From: Alphaproteobacteria bacterium
GTDB lineage: Bacteria; Pseudomonadota; Alphaproteobacteria; Rhodobacterales; Rhodobacteraceae
NCBI GenBank assembly: GCA_030431485.1
Contig: JAUIIR010000023.1
Span: 1 to 55,850, forward strand
DNA: 55,850 nt
Reading direction: 5' to 3'
The number at the start of each line of letters is the position of its first letter. Position 1 is the stretch's first letter. The notes beneath the pieces are model-generated. The model was not told the DNA's origin and did no database searches. It saw only the letters and a list, made by a program, of their open reading frames with translations. Of this stretch, positions 17,189-26,142 are shown piece by piece. The translations under genes and the position numbers were made by a program.

Positions 17189-18558
17189 CAAGTACGGGGT
17201 CAATCGGGCGCAGGCTGACACTGCTTCTGGCGGGTGTGGCGGCTTTGCTATCTGTTTTGAGTTGGTGGATGGTCACGGGACTCGCGCAGCAGGCGGCTGA
17301 ACGGACGCAGGACAACGTTTTGGCGGCGTCGGTGACGACCATTGCGGAAACCCTTCGGAGCGAGCAAGGCGAGGTTCGGCTTGAGCTGCCCTATTCTGCC
17401 TTTTCAATGCTTGGTGCAATCAGCGAAGATCGCGTGTTCTATCGCGTCGCGAAAGGTACGACTTTGCTGACGGGGTACGAGGACCTGCCGGTTCCAACAG
17501 CTTCGCTCCCGTCAGGTGGTCGCGTGGTTTTTGATACCGGGCAATACAGCGGAGAAGAAATCCGTATGGCAACGGTCTCGCGCCTTGTTCTGGCGGGGAC
17601 CGAACCCGTTCCTATCACGGTTACCGTGGCCCAAACGCGCGGAGGAATTGCATCTATTTCTGCCGACCTGTCGCAACAGGCAGCCTACCTTGCAATCGCG
17701 TTTTTTCTTGTAGCGGTCTCGCTTTCGGCATTTGCTGCTCGAACCTCTCTTCGACCCTTGAACGAGATTGCTGCCGCAGTGTCTCGCAGAGGCCCGTCTG
17801 ATCTGCGTCCTCTACGCCGATCCGCTCCAACCGAGCTTGCTCCTTTGATGACGTCGCTCAACCGCCTCATGGAGCGACTTGGGCAATCAATTCGAAGCGC
17901 AGAGGATTTTATTGCAGAGGCCGCACATCGCATCCGTACCCCCTTGGCCACCGTGCGCGCACAGGCGGAAATTGCGCTGCGGTCTGTCGAAGATGACGAC
18001 CAGAAGCAGCGATTGCGTCAAATGATCCGCGCAATTGATGAAAGTTCCAGGTCGGCTGGGCAATTGCTGGACCATGCCACTGTCATCTACCGCACTGATG
18101 ATCTCGTGCGCACGCCAGTTTTGCTGTCTGATCTGGTCGGGAGAACTGTCGCCGGTCTGGAACCCACCGCCGCCATGAAGGACATCCATCTCAGCGTTGA
18201 GATGGTCAAAGCCAAGGTCGAGGTCGATCCTGTCCTGATGGACAATGCACTTCGAAACGTTCTGGACAACGCCATCAAGTATTCACCACCAGAGACCACG
18301 GTGACGATTGCCGTATCTGAGCAGGGAGGCGAGGTAAGGATTGCGATTAAAGACCAAGGCGGCGGCCTAGGAGATGGGCCCATCGACATGCTCACAAAGA
18401 GGTTTCAACGTGGCGCCAATACACAAGGAATTGTTGGCTCTGGACTTGGCCTGACAATCGCCAAAGATGTGCTGGTTGCGCATGGCGGTCGGCTTGAACT
18501 TGAGAGTTTGCAGGGAGAGAAAGGCACATGCGCCACACTTGTTTTGCCGTCCTCTTGA
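17185..18558 (+). CDS. tctE: Sensor histidine kinase TctE-like
   Basis: This 457-residue membrane kinase has a first helix at about 9-31, a periplasmic TctE-type sensor region, a second helix at about 168-190, then dimerisation and ATPase domains. The H-box AAHRIRTPLA has the phospho-acceptor at about His248. The N-box DNAIKYSPP and G-boxes KDQGGGLGDG and GSGLGLTIAK are intact. The GTG start overlaps tctD. It should sense extracellular tri- or dicarboxylates, perhaps with the binding-protein-like product of the next gene. Confidence 0.9.
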   Translation: MTSTGSIGRRLTLLLAGVAALLSVLSWWMVTGLAQQAAERTQDNVLAASVTTIAETLRSEQGEVRLELPYSAFSMLGAISEDRVFYRVAKGTTLLTGYEDLPVPTASLPSGGRVVFDTGQYSGEEIRMATVSRLVLAGTEPVPITVTVAQTRGGIASISADLSQQAAYLAIAFFLVAVSLSAFAARTSLRPLNEIAAAVSRRGPSDLRPLRRSAPTELAPLMTSLNRLMERLGQSIRSAEDFIAEAAHRIRTPLATVRAQAEIALRSVEDDDQKQRLRQMIRAIDESSRSAGQLLDHATVIYRTDDLVRTPVLLSDLVGRTVAGLEPTAAMKDIHLSVEMVKAKVEVDPVLMDNALRNVLDNAIKYSPPETTVTIAVSEQGGEVRIAIKDQGGGLGDGPIDMLTKRFQRGANTQGIVGSGLGLTIAKDVLVAHGGRLELESLQGEKGTCATLVLPSS

Positions 18559-19556
18559 TCTGCATCTCGACACTCGTTTCAGCGTTACAGGTGGAGGACC
18601 ATCGCCTCTTTTCTGGAACTGGAGCGGAGACACTCAGAGTTATTTCCACGGCGGACTTAGAAGTCTTTGAACCGTATCTCAGCGCGTTTCAATCCCAACG
18701 TCCCGGCTTATCGATTGACTATACCGTCGTGTCTTCAAGCGAATTGCACCGAGCAATAAAGGAAGGAGCGATTTTTGACCTCGCACTGTCATCTGCAATG
18801 GATTTGCAATTTCAGTTGGCCAACGATGGTTTCGCTCAAAGCCACCAATCCGAAGCAACAGCTGCGTTGCCTGACTGGGCGCGGTGGCGTGATTTGATTT
18901 TCGCCTTTACTGCCGAGCCTGCGGTCGTGGTTCTCTCGACAGAACGGTTCCGGGGATTGAGCCTTCCCACGACCCGACAAGAGCTGATCACCGTCCTCCG
19001 AGAGTACCCAGAGCGGTTTGATGGGGCCGTTGGCACCTATGATGTGCGGGACAGTGGACTCGGCTATCTTTTTGCCACGCAGGAAGCACGTTCAACGGAT
19101 GCCTACTGGCGGCTTTCCGAAGTGATGGGCCGTTTGAACCCGCAACTTTATTGTTGCTCCGGCCAGATGATCGACGACGTTGCCGATGGTAGGCTTGCGC
19201 TCGCATACAATGTTCTTGGTAGTTACGCTGCAGAGAGATTGGCACGCAATTCGAAAGGGCGCGTACAAATCTTGGGTATGCAGGATTTCACAAATGTCAT
19301 TCTGCGGACCGCGATCATTCCGACAACTGCTCAGGAGAAGGACGCGGCGGGGGATTTGATCGACATGCTGGTGAGGTTGGGCCAGCGGGATGCTCCAGAT
19401 GATTGGCCTCTTCCTCCGCTGGGCCAATCGGGACGCGACAACCTTGCTGGATTTGGACCAATTCGTTTGGGGCCAGCGCTGATGGTGTATCTTGATCCGT
19501 TGAACCGGCGCACTTTCCTTGCAGAATGGGAGAACGCCCTTGAGCAAAGACCATAA
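18528..19556 (+). CDS. Periplasmic substrate-binding-like protein, probable TctDE accessory sensor
   Basis: This 342-residue protein has an N-terminal signal peptide (about 1-19) and the fold signature of class-II extracellular binding proteins: LRVISTADLEVFEPYLSAF, then a SSS loop and a GYLFAT segment. No permease gene accompanies it. It starts inside tctE, overlapping by 31 bases, with GGGAGAGAAAGG before the ATG, so it is translationally coupled to the kinase. It may present a ligand to TctE rather than serve transport. The ligand is not predictable. Confidence 0.78.
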   Translation: MRHTCFAVLLICISTLVSALQVEDHRLFSGTGAETLRVISTADLEVFEPYLSAFQSQRPGLSIDYTVVSSSELHRAIKEGAIFDLALSSAMDLQFQLANDGFAQSHQSEATAALPDWARWRDLIFAFTAEPAVVVLSTERFRGLSLPTTRQELITVLREYPERFDGAVGTYDVRDSGLGYLFATQEARSTDAYWRLSEVMGRLNPQLYCCSGQMIDDVADGRLALAYNVLGSYAAERLARNSKGRVQILGMQDFTNVILRTAIIPTTAQEKDAAGDLIDMLVRLGQRDAPDDWPLPPLGQSGRDNLAGFGPIRLGPALMVYLDPLNRRTFLAEWENALEQRP

Positions 19557-19692
19557 CGCGGAGGAACGCTTTTTGCCCGATAGCTGAGCCCGAACTGCCC
19601 GCTGAACATGCATGTGTCAGCAATTCATCTTCCTATGTGGCGACCTGCGGCGAAAAAATTGAAAACCACCCAAAGCCGTGGTTCTGTAACAC

Positions 19693-21456
19693 ATGGCCCA
19701 AGATACTTTGAATAAAGAAAAAACGCCTGCTCTCAGCCGCGCTCTGGCCGCCAAAGTGAGCGAGATCTATCCGGATTTGGATGCTGATATTCTTGCTTCC
19801 CAAGTGATCAGCGCTTTCTGGCCTGACGGTACACAACGTCGGAAGCGAGGCCGACGGCCCGGCAATGCCCTTTGGTCGCAACGCGATGCACTCCTGATCA
19901 CATATGGAAATTCCATAGTCGACGGCGTGCACAAACCGCTCGATCTTCTGAACGATTTTCTTCGCCGGTATCTCAAAGGCGTGGTTGATGGTGTGCACAT
20001 CCTGCCATTCTTTCCATTCACATCCGACGACGGATTTGCTGTAACGGACTATCTGGCGGTGAACCCACAATTGGGCGACTGGCCTGACATAAATCGCATC
20101 GCAAGCGAGTTTAAGCTGATGTCGGATTTGGTTCTGAACCACGTCTCAAGCCAAGGGACATGGTTCAACGCATATCGGCAGGGTCAGCCACCCTACGATG
20201 CCTTTTTCTTCGAAGCTGATCCGTCTGATGATCTAAGCATGGTGGTCCGTCCAAGAACCACACCGCTCCTGCAAAAGGTGGATACCAAAGATGGGTCGCG
20301 CCATGTTTGGTGCACCTTCAGTCATGATCAGATTGACCTCGATTTTCGCAATCCAGATGTCTTGCTCGAATTTTTGCGGATCATTCGGACACACATTGAC
20401 AACGGAGTGCAGATCATACGGCTCGACGCTGTGGCGTTTCTTTGGAAGGAGGTAGGCTCACCGTCCATTCATCTGCCGCAGACTCATGCGATCGTTAAAC
20501 TGATCCGTCTTCTGTGCGACTATGCCCTAGAACCTATTGTGCTGTTGACTGAGACGAACGTCCCGAAAGCTGAAAACCTGAGTTACTTTGGAAAACGTGA
20601 TGAAGCCCATGTCATCTACAATTTCCCTTTGCCGCCTCTCATCCTGCATGCCCTACTTTCGGGAAGCGCGGAAAATCTTGACAAATGGCAAAGGTCCATG
20701 CCGCCTGCGCCTCTTGGCTGCGCTTACCTGAACTTTACCGCAAGCCATGACGGCATCGGGATGCGCCCGGCTGAAGGCCTCCTGTCCCCCGAGGATCAAG
20801 AGGCGATGATCAAGTCAGTCAAAGCCGTAGGTGGCTTGGTCTCAATGCGTGCTCTGCCAGATGGTGGTGAGGCGCCCTACGAATTGAACACAACCTATTT
20901 TGCAGCGCTGGGCCGGACTTTTGAAGGACCTGACGAGCATCATATTGAACGATTTCTCTGTTCGCAGACCATTGTCATGTCTCTTGAAGGAATACCGGCG
21001 TTCTATATCCACTCGATGCTGGCAACTCCGAACGACACGGTAGCGGTCGAGCGGCGAGGCATGAACCGGGCCATCAATCGCCATCGCTGGGACTACGATA
21101 CTCTTCAGGCATATCTTGCTGATCAAACTACTGTTCATGCGTGCGTTATGCAGGGCTTGAAGCAGCGTTTGAAGGTTCGGCAAGTGCAACCTGCCTTCCA
21201 TCCCAATGCGACGCAATTCACGGTCAACACAGGCGACACACGCGTGTTTGGTATCTGGCGGCAGAGTTTGGATCGGCACCAGTCCATCTTTGCGCTGCAC
21301 AATGTCAGCAAAGAAGTCGTTACGCTTCCCGTGAGCACCTTGAATATCATCGCAGATGAGGAATGGCGTGATCTGTTGTCAGGAGATGCGATCCTGGACG
21401 AAGATATCGTATTGGCACCGTATCAGTGTCGCTGGATCAGCAACGCATGTCATTGA
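19693..21456 (+). CDS. GH13_18 sugar phosphorylase, likely glucosylglycerate phosphorylase
   Basis: This 587-residue enzyme belongs to the sucrose phosphorylase-like branch of family GH13. Visible active-site residues are the nucleophile Asp245 in IIRLDAVAFLWKE, acid/base Glu287 in LLTETNVP and Asp353 in TASHDGIG. The branch includes sucrose, sucrose-6-phosphate and glucosylglycerate phosphorylases. It faces genes for glucosyl-phosphoglycerate synthase and phosphatase, so reversible phosphorolysis of glucosylglycerate to glucose-1-phosphate and glycerate is most likely. Its 3' end overlaps the synthase gene's 3' end by 7 bases. The ATG lacks a clear ribosome-binding site; a small AACCAC/GTGGTT stem lies just upstream. 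Confidence 0.82.
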   Translation: MAQDTLNKEKTPALSRALAAKVSEIYPDLDADILASQVISAFWPDGTQRRKRGRRPGNALWSQRDALLITYGNSIVDGVHKPLDLLNDFLRRYLKGVVDGVHILPFFPFTSDDGFAVTDYLAVNPQLGDWPDINRIASEFKLMSDLVLNHVSSQGTWFNAYRQGQPPYDAFFFEADPSDDLSMVVRPRTTPLLQKVDTKDGSRHVWCTFSHDQIDLDFRNPDVLLEFLRIIRTHIDNGVQIIRLDAVAFLWKEVGSPSIHLPQTHAIVKLIRLLCDYALEPIVLLTETNVPKAENLSYFGKRDEAHVIYNFPLPPLILHALLSGSAENLDKWQRSMPPAPLGCAYLNFTASHDGIGMRPAEGLLSPEDQEAMIKSVKAVGGLVSMRALPDGGEAPYELNTTYFAALGRTFEGPDEHHIERFLCSQTIVMSLEGIPAFYIHSMLATPNDTVAVERRGMNRAINRHRWDYDTLQAYLADQTTVHACVMQGLKQRLKVRQVQPAFHPNATQFTVNTGDTRVFGIWRQSLDRHQSIFALHNVSKEVVTLPVSTLNIIADEEWRDLLSGDAILDEDIVLAPYQCRWISNACH

Positions 21457-22670
21457 TATTCTTGTGAGTCTGCCTGGGCAGCCGATTGCATGTCCCGTAG
21501 AAATTCGGGGTCTGCGGCGTGCACGCGGTTCCAAGTGGCGATGAATGGAGTTTCATGTGGATTGTCGAGAAAGGTCTGACCCGCCCGCATGATGTTTTCA
21601 GCAAACAATTCGATTGAGGCCTCTTCAGAGTGCCGGTCGACCGAAAGACCATTCATTTGTGCATCGCTGTAATATGCATCCAAGAGATCGAGTGCACTTC
21701 GGTAATAAGTGGCCTTGAGCGTGCGGAAGACATTGGTCGTGAAGATCGTGCCGTCAGCTGCCAGCTTGCGGAAGATTGCTTTGCAGATATCGGTCGACAT
21801 ACGGTTCAGGCCGGTTGCTGCATCTTCTGGGCTGAGCGCTTGATGCTTGTGGTCATAGGCATCGGCAATCTCGACCTGGCACACTGCTTTGGGTGCGAGA
21901 TTGCGCCAGGCTTCAGAGAGCACGCCAATCTCCAAGCCCCAGTCCGACGGTATTCTAAGGTCAGGGAGAATATTGGTACGCATCGCAAATTCACCTGACA
22001 GAGGATAGCGAAAGCTGCGCAGGTAATCGAGGTAGTCACGATCACCTACAACCCGTTTGAGTGCAATCAGCAGCGGGCTCACCAAAAGCCGCGTGACTCG
22101 GCCATTCAATTTTTCCGCGCCAATCCGTGCGTAATATCCTTTGGCCACCTGGTAGGGAAAGGTGGGGTTCGCGACGGGGTAAATCAGCCGAGCGAGCAGT
22201 TCGTTGGTGTATGTGAGGATATCGCAATCGTGGATTGCCATGACGGCGCTGTCCTGGCAGCCAATAAGATAGCCGATGGATGTCCAGACATTCTTGCCCT
22301 TACCTTGCTCCGCGGGCGAAAGTCCCATCTGTTCCAGACGATTTCCCAAGGCCAACATCCTCGGACTGTCATTCCAGATGACGATGTGGTTCTGGTTCAA
22401 ACCCTCAAAAAACTGTTTTGCATGCCGAAACTGATCTTCATTGGCGCGGTCCAAGCCCACAATCACCCTGTGAAGATAGGTGACCCGCGAAAGCTCAGAG
22501 AGGATGTTCGGCATGGCATCCGTTTCCAGCTCCGAATAGAGGCATGGCAAAATCAGCGACATTTTTCGGGTTTGCGCAAACGTCTCCAGCTCGTAGGTCA
22601 TTTCCTGAAGGGAACGTGTCCTTAGGTTGTGCAGGGTGGCGATGTTTCCGTTCTGATGAAAATCAACCAT
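21450..22670 (-). CDS. gpgS: Glucosyl-3-phosphoglycerate synthase (GT81-like)
   Basis: This 406-residue GT-A glycosyltransferase joins glucose from a nucleotide sugar to 3-phosphoglycerate, the first step to the compatible solute glucosylglycerate. The metal-binding DCD motif is at residues 148-150 in AIHDCDILTY, and KGKNVWTSIGY before it and SGEFAMRTNIL after it fit GpgS/MpgS-type enzymes. GAAGGA precedes the ATG, which overlaps the phosphatase stop by 8 bases, so the two genes form an operon. A mannosyl donor cannot be excluded. Confidence 0.83.
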   Translation of the reverse strand: MVDFHQNGNIATLHNLRTRSLQEMTYELETFAQTRKMSLILPCLYSELETDAMPNILSELSRVTYLHRVIVGLDRANEDQFRHAKQFFEGLNQNHIVIWNDSPRMLALGNRLEQMGLSPAEQGKGKNVWTSIGYLIGCQDSAVMAIHDCDILTYTNELLARLIYPVANPTFPYQVAKGYYARIGAEKLNGRVTRLLVSPLLIALKRVVGDRDYLDYLRSFRYPLSGEFAMRTNILPDLRIPSDWGLEIGVLSEAWRNLAPKAVCQVEIADAYDHKHQALSPEDAATGLNRMSTDICKAIFRKLAADGTIFTTNVFRTLKATYYRSALDLLDAYYSDAQMNGLSVDRHSEEASIELFAENIMRAGQTFLDNPHETPFIATWNRVHAADPEFLRDMQSAAQADSQEYQ

Positions 22671-23463
22671 TTAGCGTTCGTCCTTCTGCAAAACCAAGTT
22701 CGTCTAGGATACCGTGCACCGCATGATTCCATCCAGCAGGTCCTAGAGCTTGCGTCCGCATAATTCGGCCGTCTTTCTCACCACTGAGCAACGGCGGTAC
22801 GGCGCGATGGGGGTTGGCTACGATCACACCCAGATCCGCTTTTTCCAGCATTGCGAAATCATTGGGCGCGTCTCCCAAGGCTAGAGTAATTTCTGCGCGC
22901 AACGTTTTAATTACGGTGTCCATCGCGTCTGCTTTGGTCCGCCCGAAGGATACGGTCAAAAACCTGCCGCCCTGCTGAGCCATGAGGCTTTCTCTGGCCA
23001 GCGCTGATGTAAACTCTGCCAAAGTTTTGTCGGTGCCAGACCAAAGGCCGGGCTCAGAGTACCTGCGCGCTTTGGCGCGCTGGGCGTCGGCGTTCGGTAA
23101 GCCAGTGAGCGTTGATATCTCTTCGACTGTCAGATCTCCGAAGCCTTGAAACGATTGCCTGAGTCTGGCTGGCAGCCTATCCAAAGCTTTGCGCAGGTCT
23201 GAATAGATCTCGGGGGGATGTACATCAGATAATCCAATAACACCGGCACCATTTTCAACAATGGCTGGCCAATCCCCTAGCCCCATATCGTCTTGTAGGA
23301 CTTTCATTTCACATGCGGTCTTGCTGCTCGTAAGAACGACCGGGACACGAAGAGCTGCCAGCCGTCTCAGAGCTGACTCAGCCGGTTTCCAAAGGTACGT
23401 CTCATGATCCAAAAGCGTGCCGTCGAGGTCTGAAAAAACAACGAGCTTTGGAGGATTCTTCAT
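22663..23463 (-). CDS. Glucosyl/mannosyl-3-phosphoglycerate phosphatase (HAD)
   Basis: This 266-residue HAD phosphatase is of the MpgP/Cof type. Motif I FSDLDGTLLD gives nucleophile Asp12 and acid Asp14. Motif II is VLTSSKT, and motif IV LGDAPNDFAML supplies magnesium ligands. MpgP-type enzymes remove phosphate from hexosyl-3-phosphoglycerate, and the overlap with the synthase gene supports this. The upstream region should carry the operon promoter. Confidence 0.85.
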   Translation of the reverse strand: MKNPPKLVVFSDLDGTLLDHETYLWKPAESALRRLAALRVPVVLTSSKTACEMKVLQDDMGLGDWPAIVENGAGVIGLSDVHPPEIYSDLRKALDRLPARLRQSFQGFGDLTVEEISTLTGLPNADAQRAKARRYSEPGLWSGTDKTLAEFTSALARESLMAQQGGRFLTVSFGRTKADAMDTVIKTLRAEITLALGDAPNDFAMLEKADLGVIVANPHRAVPPLLSGEKDGRIMRTQALGPAGWNHAVHGILDELGFAEGRTLNG

Positions 23464-23820
23464 AGTTTGATTGTCTGTCGCTCATGCAACGGGCTCAAGC
23501 CGAAAACGTTGAAACATGGTAAGCAAATTCAATCGACGCAATTCTATGCACACTGTGGGGCATCAAAACGAGCGCGGCGACCGGTAGTCGCAGTCGACGA
23601 CAGAGCCATGTCTATAGGTTGCGAAACCGCAAGGGGTTGCTGGGAGTGGTCTGTATTCCACAATCTGCGACGATGCTGCCGATTTTGCTGCCCGCGTTGG
23701 CGTGACGCTCAATAGGCCGGGTGTGCTGCTCCCTTTCTTGTAATCTGAAATCTAACTTGATCCCGGCTATGCCAGCGCCAAGAACTGCAACAGCGACAGG
23801 TGCTGACGTGGTTTTTGACA
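23464..23820. other. 357-bp region between the phosphatase and TRAP genes
   Basis: This stretch holds the promoter side of the phosphatase/synthase operon and one short open frame (23612-23821, listed separately). I saw no strong terminator; TTGCG-GTTT-CGCAA near 23617 (read on the minus strand) is a weak hairpin. Confidence 0.4.
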
Positions 23821-23821
23821 T
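23612..23821 (-). CDS. Hypothetical small protein coupled to the TRAP permease
   Basis: This 69-residue frame starts with ATG overlapping the TRAP permease stop as ATGA, the coupling style used across this genome. The N-terminal part PVAVAVLGAGIAGIKL is hydrophobic; the rest is polar. I recognise no family. It could be a small TRAP-associated protein or chance. Confidence 0.3.
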   Translation of the reverse strand: MSKTTSAPVAVAVLGAGIAGIKLDFRLQEREQHTRPIERHANAGSKIGSIVADCGIQTTPSNPLRFRNL

Positions 23822-26037
23822 CAGACGGTGGCTTCACGTTTCAAACCGGCGAGTTGCTGCAGAACAACCGGAGCCATAACGAGCAAAGCGACCAAATCGG
23901 ACTCCATGCTCGGTGCAACCAAAAGCAGTCCCCCGATTGCCATCAGCAGCCGCCACAGCCCGCGAAGTGGCGCGAGGAAAAATGCTGACACCGCTGTTGC
24001 AATCGCAAACACACCCAGAGCGCAGGTTGATGTGACCTGAATGAAGCTTGTAAGTGTGAAATGCTCCTCTAACACGATCAGCATCGTTGGCGCGTAAACG
24101 AATACCATTGGCACCATGAGCTTACCCAACCCGAGTGTGAACGCGTTCAAGCCTGTCCGGAATGGGTTGGAGCCTGCGATGCCGGCGGCGGCATACGCGG
24201 ACGCACAAACCGGCGGAGTAATCTCGGAAATCACGCCGTAGTAAAGTACGAACATGTGGGTTGCCAACGGCGGTACTCCAAGTTGGCTCAGAGCGGGCGT
24301 GGCGACTGCAACCAACATGATATAGAGCGCAGTCGTTGGAAGGCCTGCGCCCATCAGAATACAGGCCATTGCGATAAGCAAGAGTGACACAAATTGCTGG
24401 ATTGAGGATTGGTCAAACATCGCAAGTGATGTCCAGTCCAATAACGGCGCAAGGCCACTGGCGATATCTGCAGCACCGCCGGTTACCATGAAGCCCAGCC
24501 TGAAACCCACGCCAGTGGTGTTGATCACACCAACCACGATACCCACTGCGGCTGATGCGGCACCAACCGCCAGGGCGTATTGGACGCCAACGTGAAAACT
24601 ATCGAACAGGTCGCGAAAGTTCTGTCGTTCATTGCGGTGGAGTGTGCCAACAAGTGTCAGGCCTGCCAGGATACCAGCGATGGTTGGGCTGTAGCCTTCT
24701 CCGGAATACGGTGAGGCCTTCCAGAATATGAACCCGAGGAATGCAAGGGGCACAATGAGCGTAGCCGGTTTGTTGAAGGCGCAGAATCCCACAATGATGC
24801 ATAGGATCAATCCAACAAAAGCAGCCATGTTAGGCGAGTAGCCCGAGAACAGAACGATCAGCAGGGCAATGAGGGGAATGATGGTGAACCAGCCATCCTT
24901 CCAGACTTGCACAACTTTCGGGAGCTCTTCCTTTGGGTAGGCGTGCAATCCAAGCTTTTTTGCAGTGAAATGAACAATCGACAGCACGCCGATATAGTGC
25001 ATCAATGCAGGCACAATCGCGGCGATGACGATTGTGGTGTAGGGCACCTCCAGGTATTCCGCCATCAAGAAGGATGCGGCGCCCATAATTGGTGGTGTGA
25101 TTTGCCCTCCGGCCGAAGAGGCAGCCTCAACGCCGCCGGCAAAATGGCCTGGATACCCCATCTTCTTCATGTTCGGGATTGTAAGGGACCCGGTTGACAC
25201 GGTGTTTGCGATCGAGCTGCCCGAGATGGTTCCGAAAAAGGCTGAGGACACGACCGACACTTTTGCCGGACCGCCTGTATAACGCCCGGCCAAGATCATG
25301 GCGTTGTCGACAAAGAACTGTCCAAGACCCATTCGTTGGGCGACCACACCAAACAGGACGAAGTGGAACACGACAGTCGACACGACCCAAAGCGTTACGC
25401 CAAAGATACCTTCGGACGGGAAATACATGTTGTTGACGAACTGGTGCCAATCCACGCCCGGATGTTTGAGGATCTGCGCAGGCATATATGGCCCGAAGAG
25501 GGCATAAGACATGAATACAAGAATGATCAGCGGGAGAACAAAACCGATGGTGCGGCGCGCTATTTCCAGGGTTGTGAGGATCAAGACGGTGCCGAAGAAA
25601 ACATCCAGTGAAGATGGGTTGCCCTGACGCAAAGCTTGTTCATCCAGCTCGAACCCAAAACCAGAAAAGCCCCTCCAACTCACCCACAAGAAAAGCGACG
25701 CGGCAATGGCCAGCCCTGCCAGAACCCAGTCATAAAGCGGTACGTTTCCCGGCGCCCACCAGCGTCCACCTTGGAAAACCAGGCTTTGAGATGTCTTGAC
25801 CAAAGGGAAGCCGACAAAAATGAAGAGGAACAGCCCAGCGAGATGGATGCCCATATGCACGTGATCAACTGGTGTGCCAAAGCCTGCTGTCCAGAGGTGA
25901 TAGAGTGCGAAGACAATCGTTGCCCAATAAATCAGCCGTGTAAGTGCCGGGCCGTTGTCCCGCGTGTTCAGCGCTGAATCATACTTCTTCTCAAGTTCCT
26001 CAAGCGCGACATTGTCGAGATGTGATTGCAGTGGCAT
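23821..26037 (-). CDS. TAXI-type TRAP transporter, fused 4TM/12TM permease
   Basis: This 738-residue inner-membrane protein joins the small (DctQ-like) and large (DctM-like) TRAP subunits, as is usual for TAXI systems. The DctM part has GTISGSSIANTVSTG near residue 270, SSAGGQITPPIMGAA near 305, and MGAGLPTTALYIM and EITPPVCASAYAAA in the second half. It uses an ion gradient to import a ligand captured by the TAXI protein at 26143-27153. A terminator-like hairpin separates the two genes. The ATG has a distant AAGGA. Confidence 0.92.
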   Translation of the reverse strand: MPLQSHLDNVALEELEKKYDSALNTRDNGPALTRLIYWATIVFALYHLWTAGFGTPVDHVHMGIHLAGLFLFIFVGFPLVKTSQSLVFQGGRWWAPGNVPLYDWVLAGLAIAASLFLWVSWRGFSGFGFELDEQALRQGNPSSLDVFFGTVLILTTLEIARRTIGFVLPLIILVFMSYALFGPYMPAQILKHPGVDWHQFVNNMYFPSEGIFGVTLWVVSTVVFHFVLFGVVAQRMGLGQFFVDNAMILAGRYTGGPAKVSVVSSAFFGTISGSSIANTVSTGSLTIPNMKKMGYPGHFAGGVEAASSAGGQITPPIMGAASFLMAEYLEVPYTTIVIAAIVPALMHYIGVLSIVHFTAKKLGLHAYPKEELPKVVQVWKDGWFTIIPLIALLIVLFSGYSPNMAAFVGLILCIIVGFCAFNKPATLIVPLAFLGFIFWKASPYSGEGYSPTIAGILAGLTLVGTLHRNERQNFRDLFDSFHVGVQYALAVGAASAAVGIVVGVINTTGVGFRLGFMVTGGAADIASGLAPLLDWTSLAMFDQSSIQQFVSLLLIAMACILMGAGLPTTALYIMLVAVATPALSQLGVPPLATHMFVLYYGVISEITPPVCASAYAAAGIAGSNPFRTGLNAFTLGLGKLMVPMVFVYAPTMLIVLEEHFTLTSFIQVTSTCALGVFAIATAVSAFFLAPLRGLWRLLMAIGGLLLVAPSMESDLVALLVMAPVVLQQLAGLKREATV

Positions 26038-26094
26038 CGGCTGGCGCGTCCTTGCGAAAACGTGTTTTCAGTTGCGGCGGTTCGCTCCGCATAT

Positions 26095-26129
26095 AAAAAC
26101 GGCGGCACATTTGTTCGCATGTGCCGCCG
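26095..26129 (-). terminator. Intergenic terminator/attenuator after the TAXI binding protein gene
   Basis: On the minus strand an 11-bp stem (CGGCGGCACAT / ATGTGCCGCCG, loop of 8) is followed at once by TTTTT. It lies between the binding-protein stop and the permease gene, so it would let only part of transcription read into the permease. Confidence 0.8.
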
Positions 26130-26142
26130 CTAGCAGATTTGA

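Noticed and set aside
22663..22670. Frameshift or fusion between glucosyl-phosphoglycerate synthase and phosphatase
   Set aside because: The 8-base overlap has a normal stop and a normal start with GAAGGA, so it is ordinary translational coupling.
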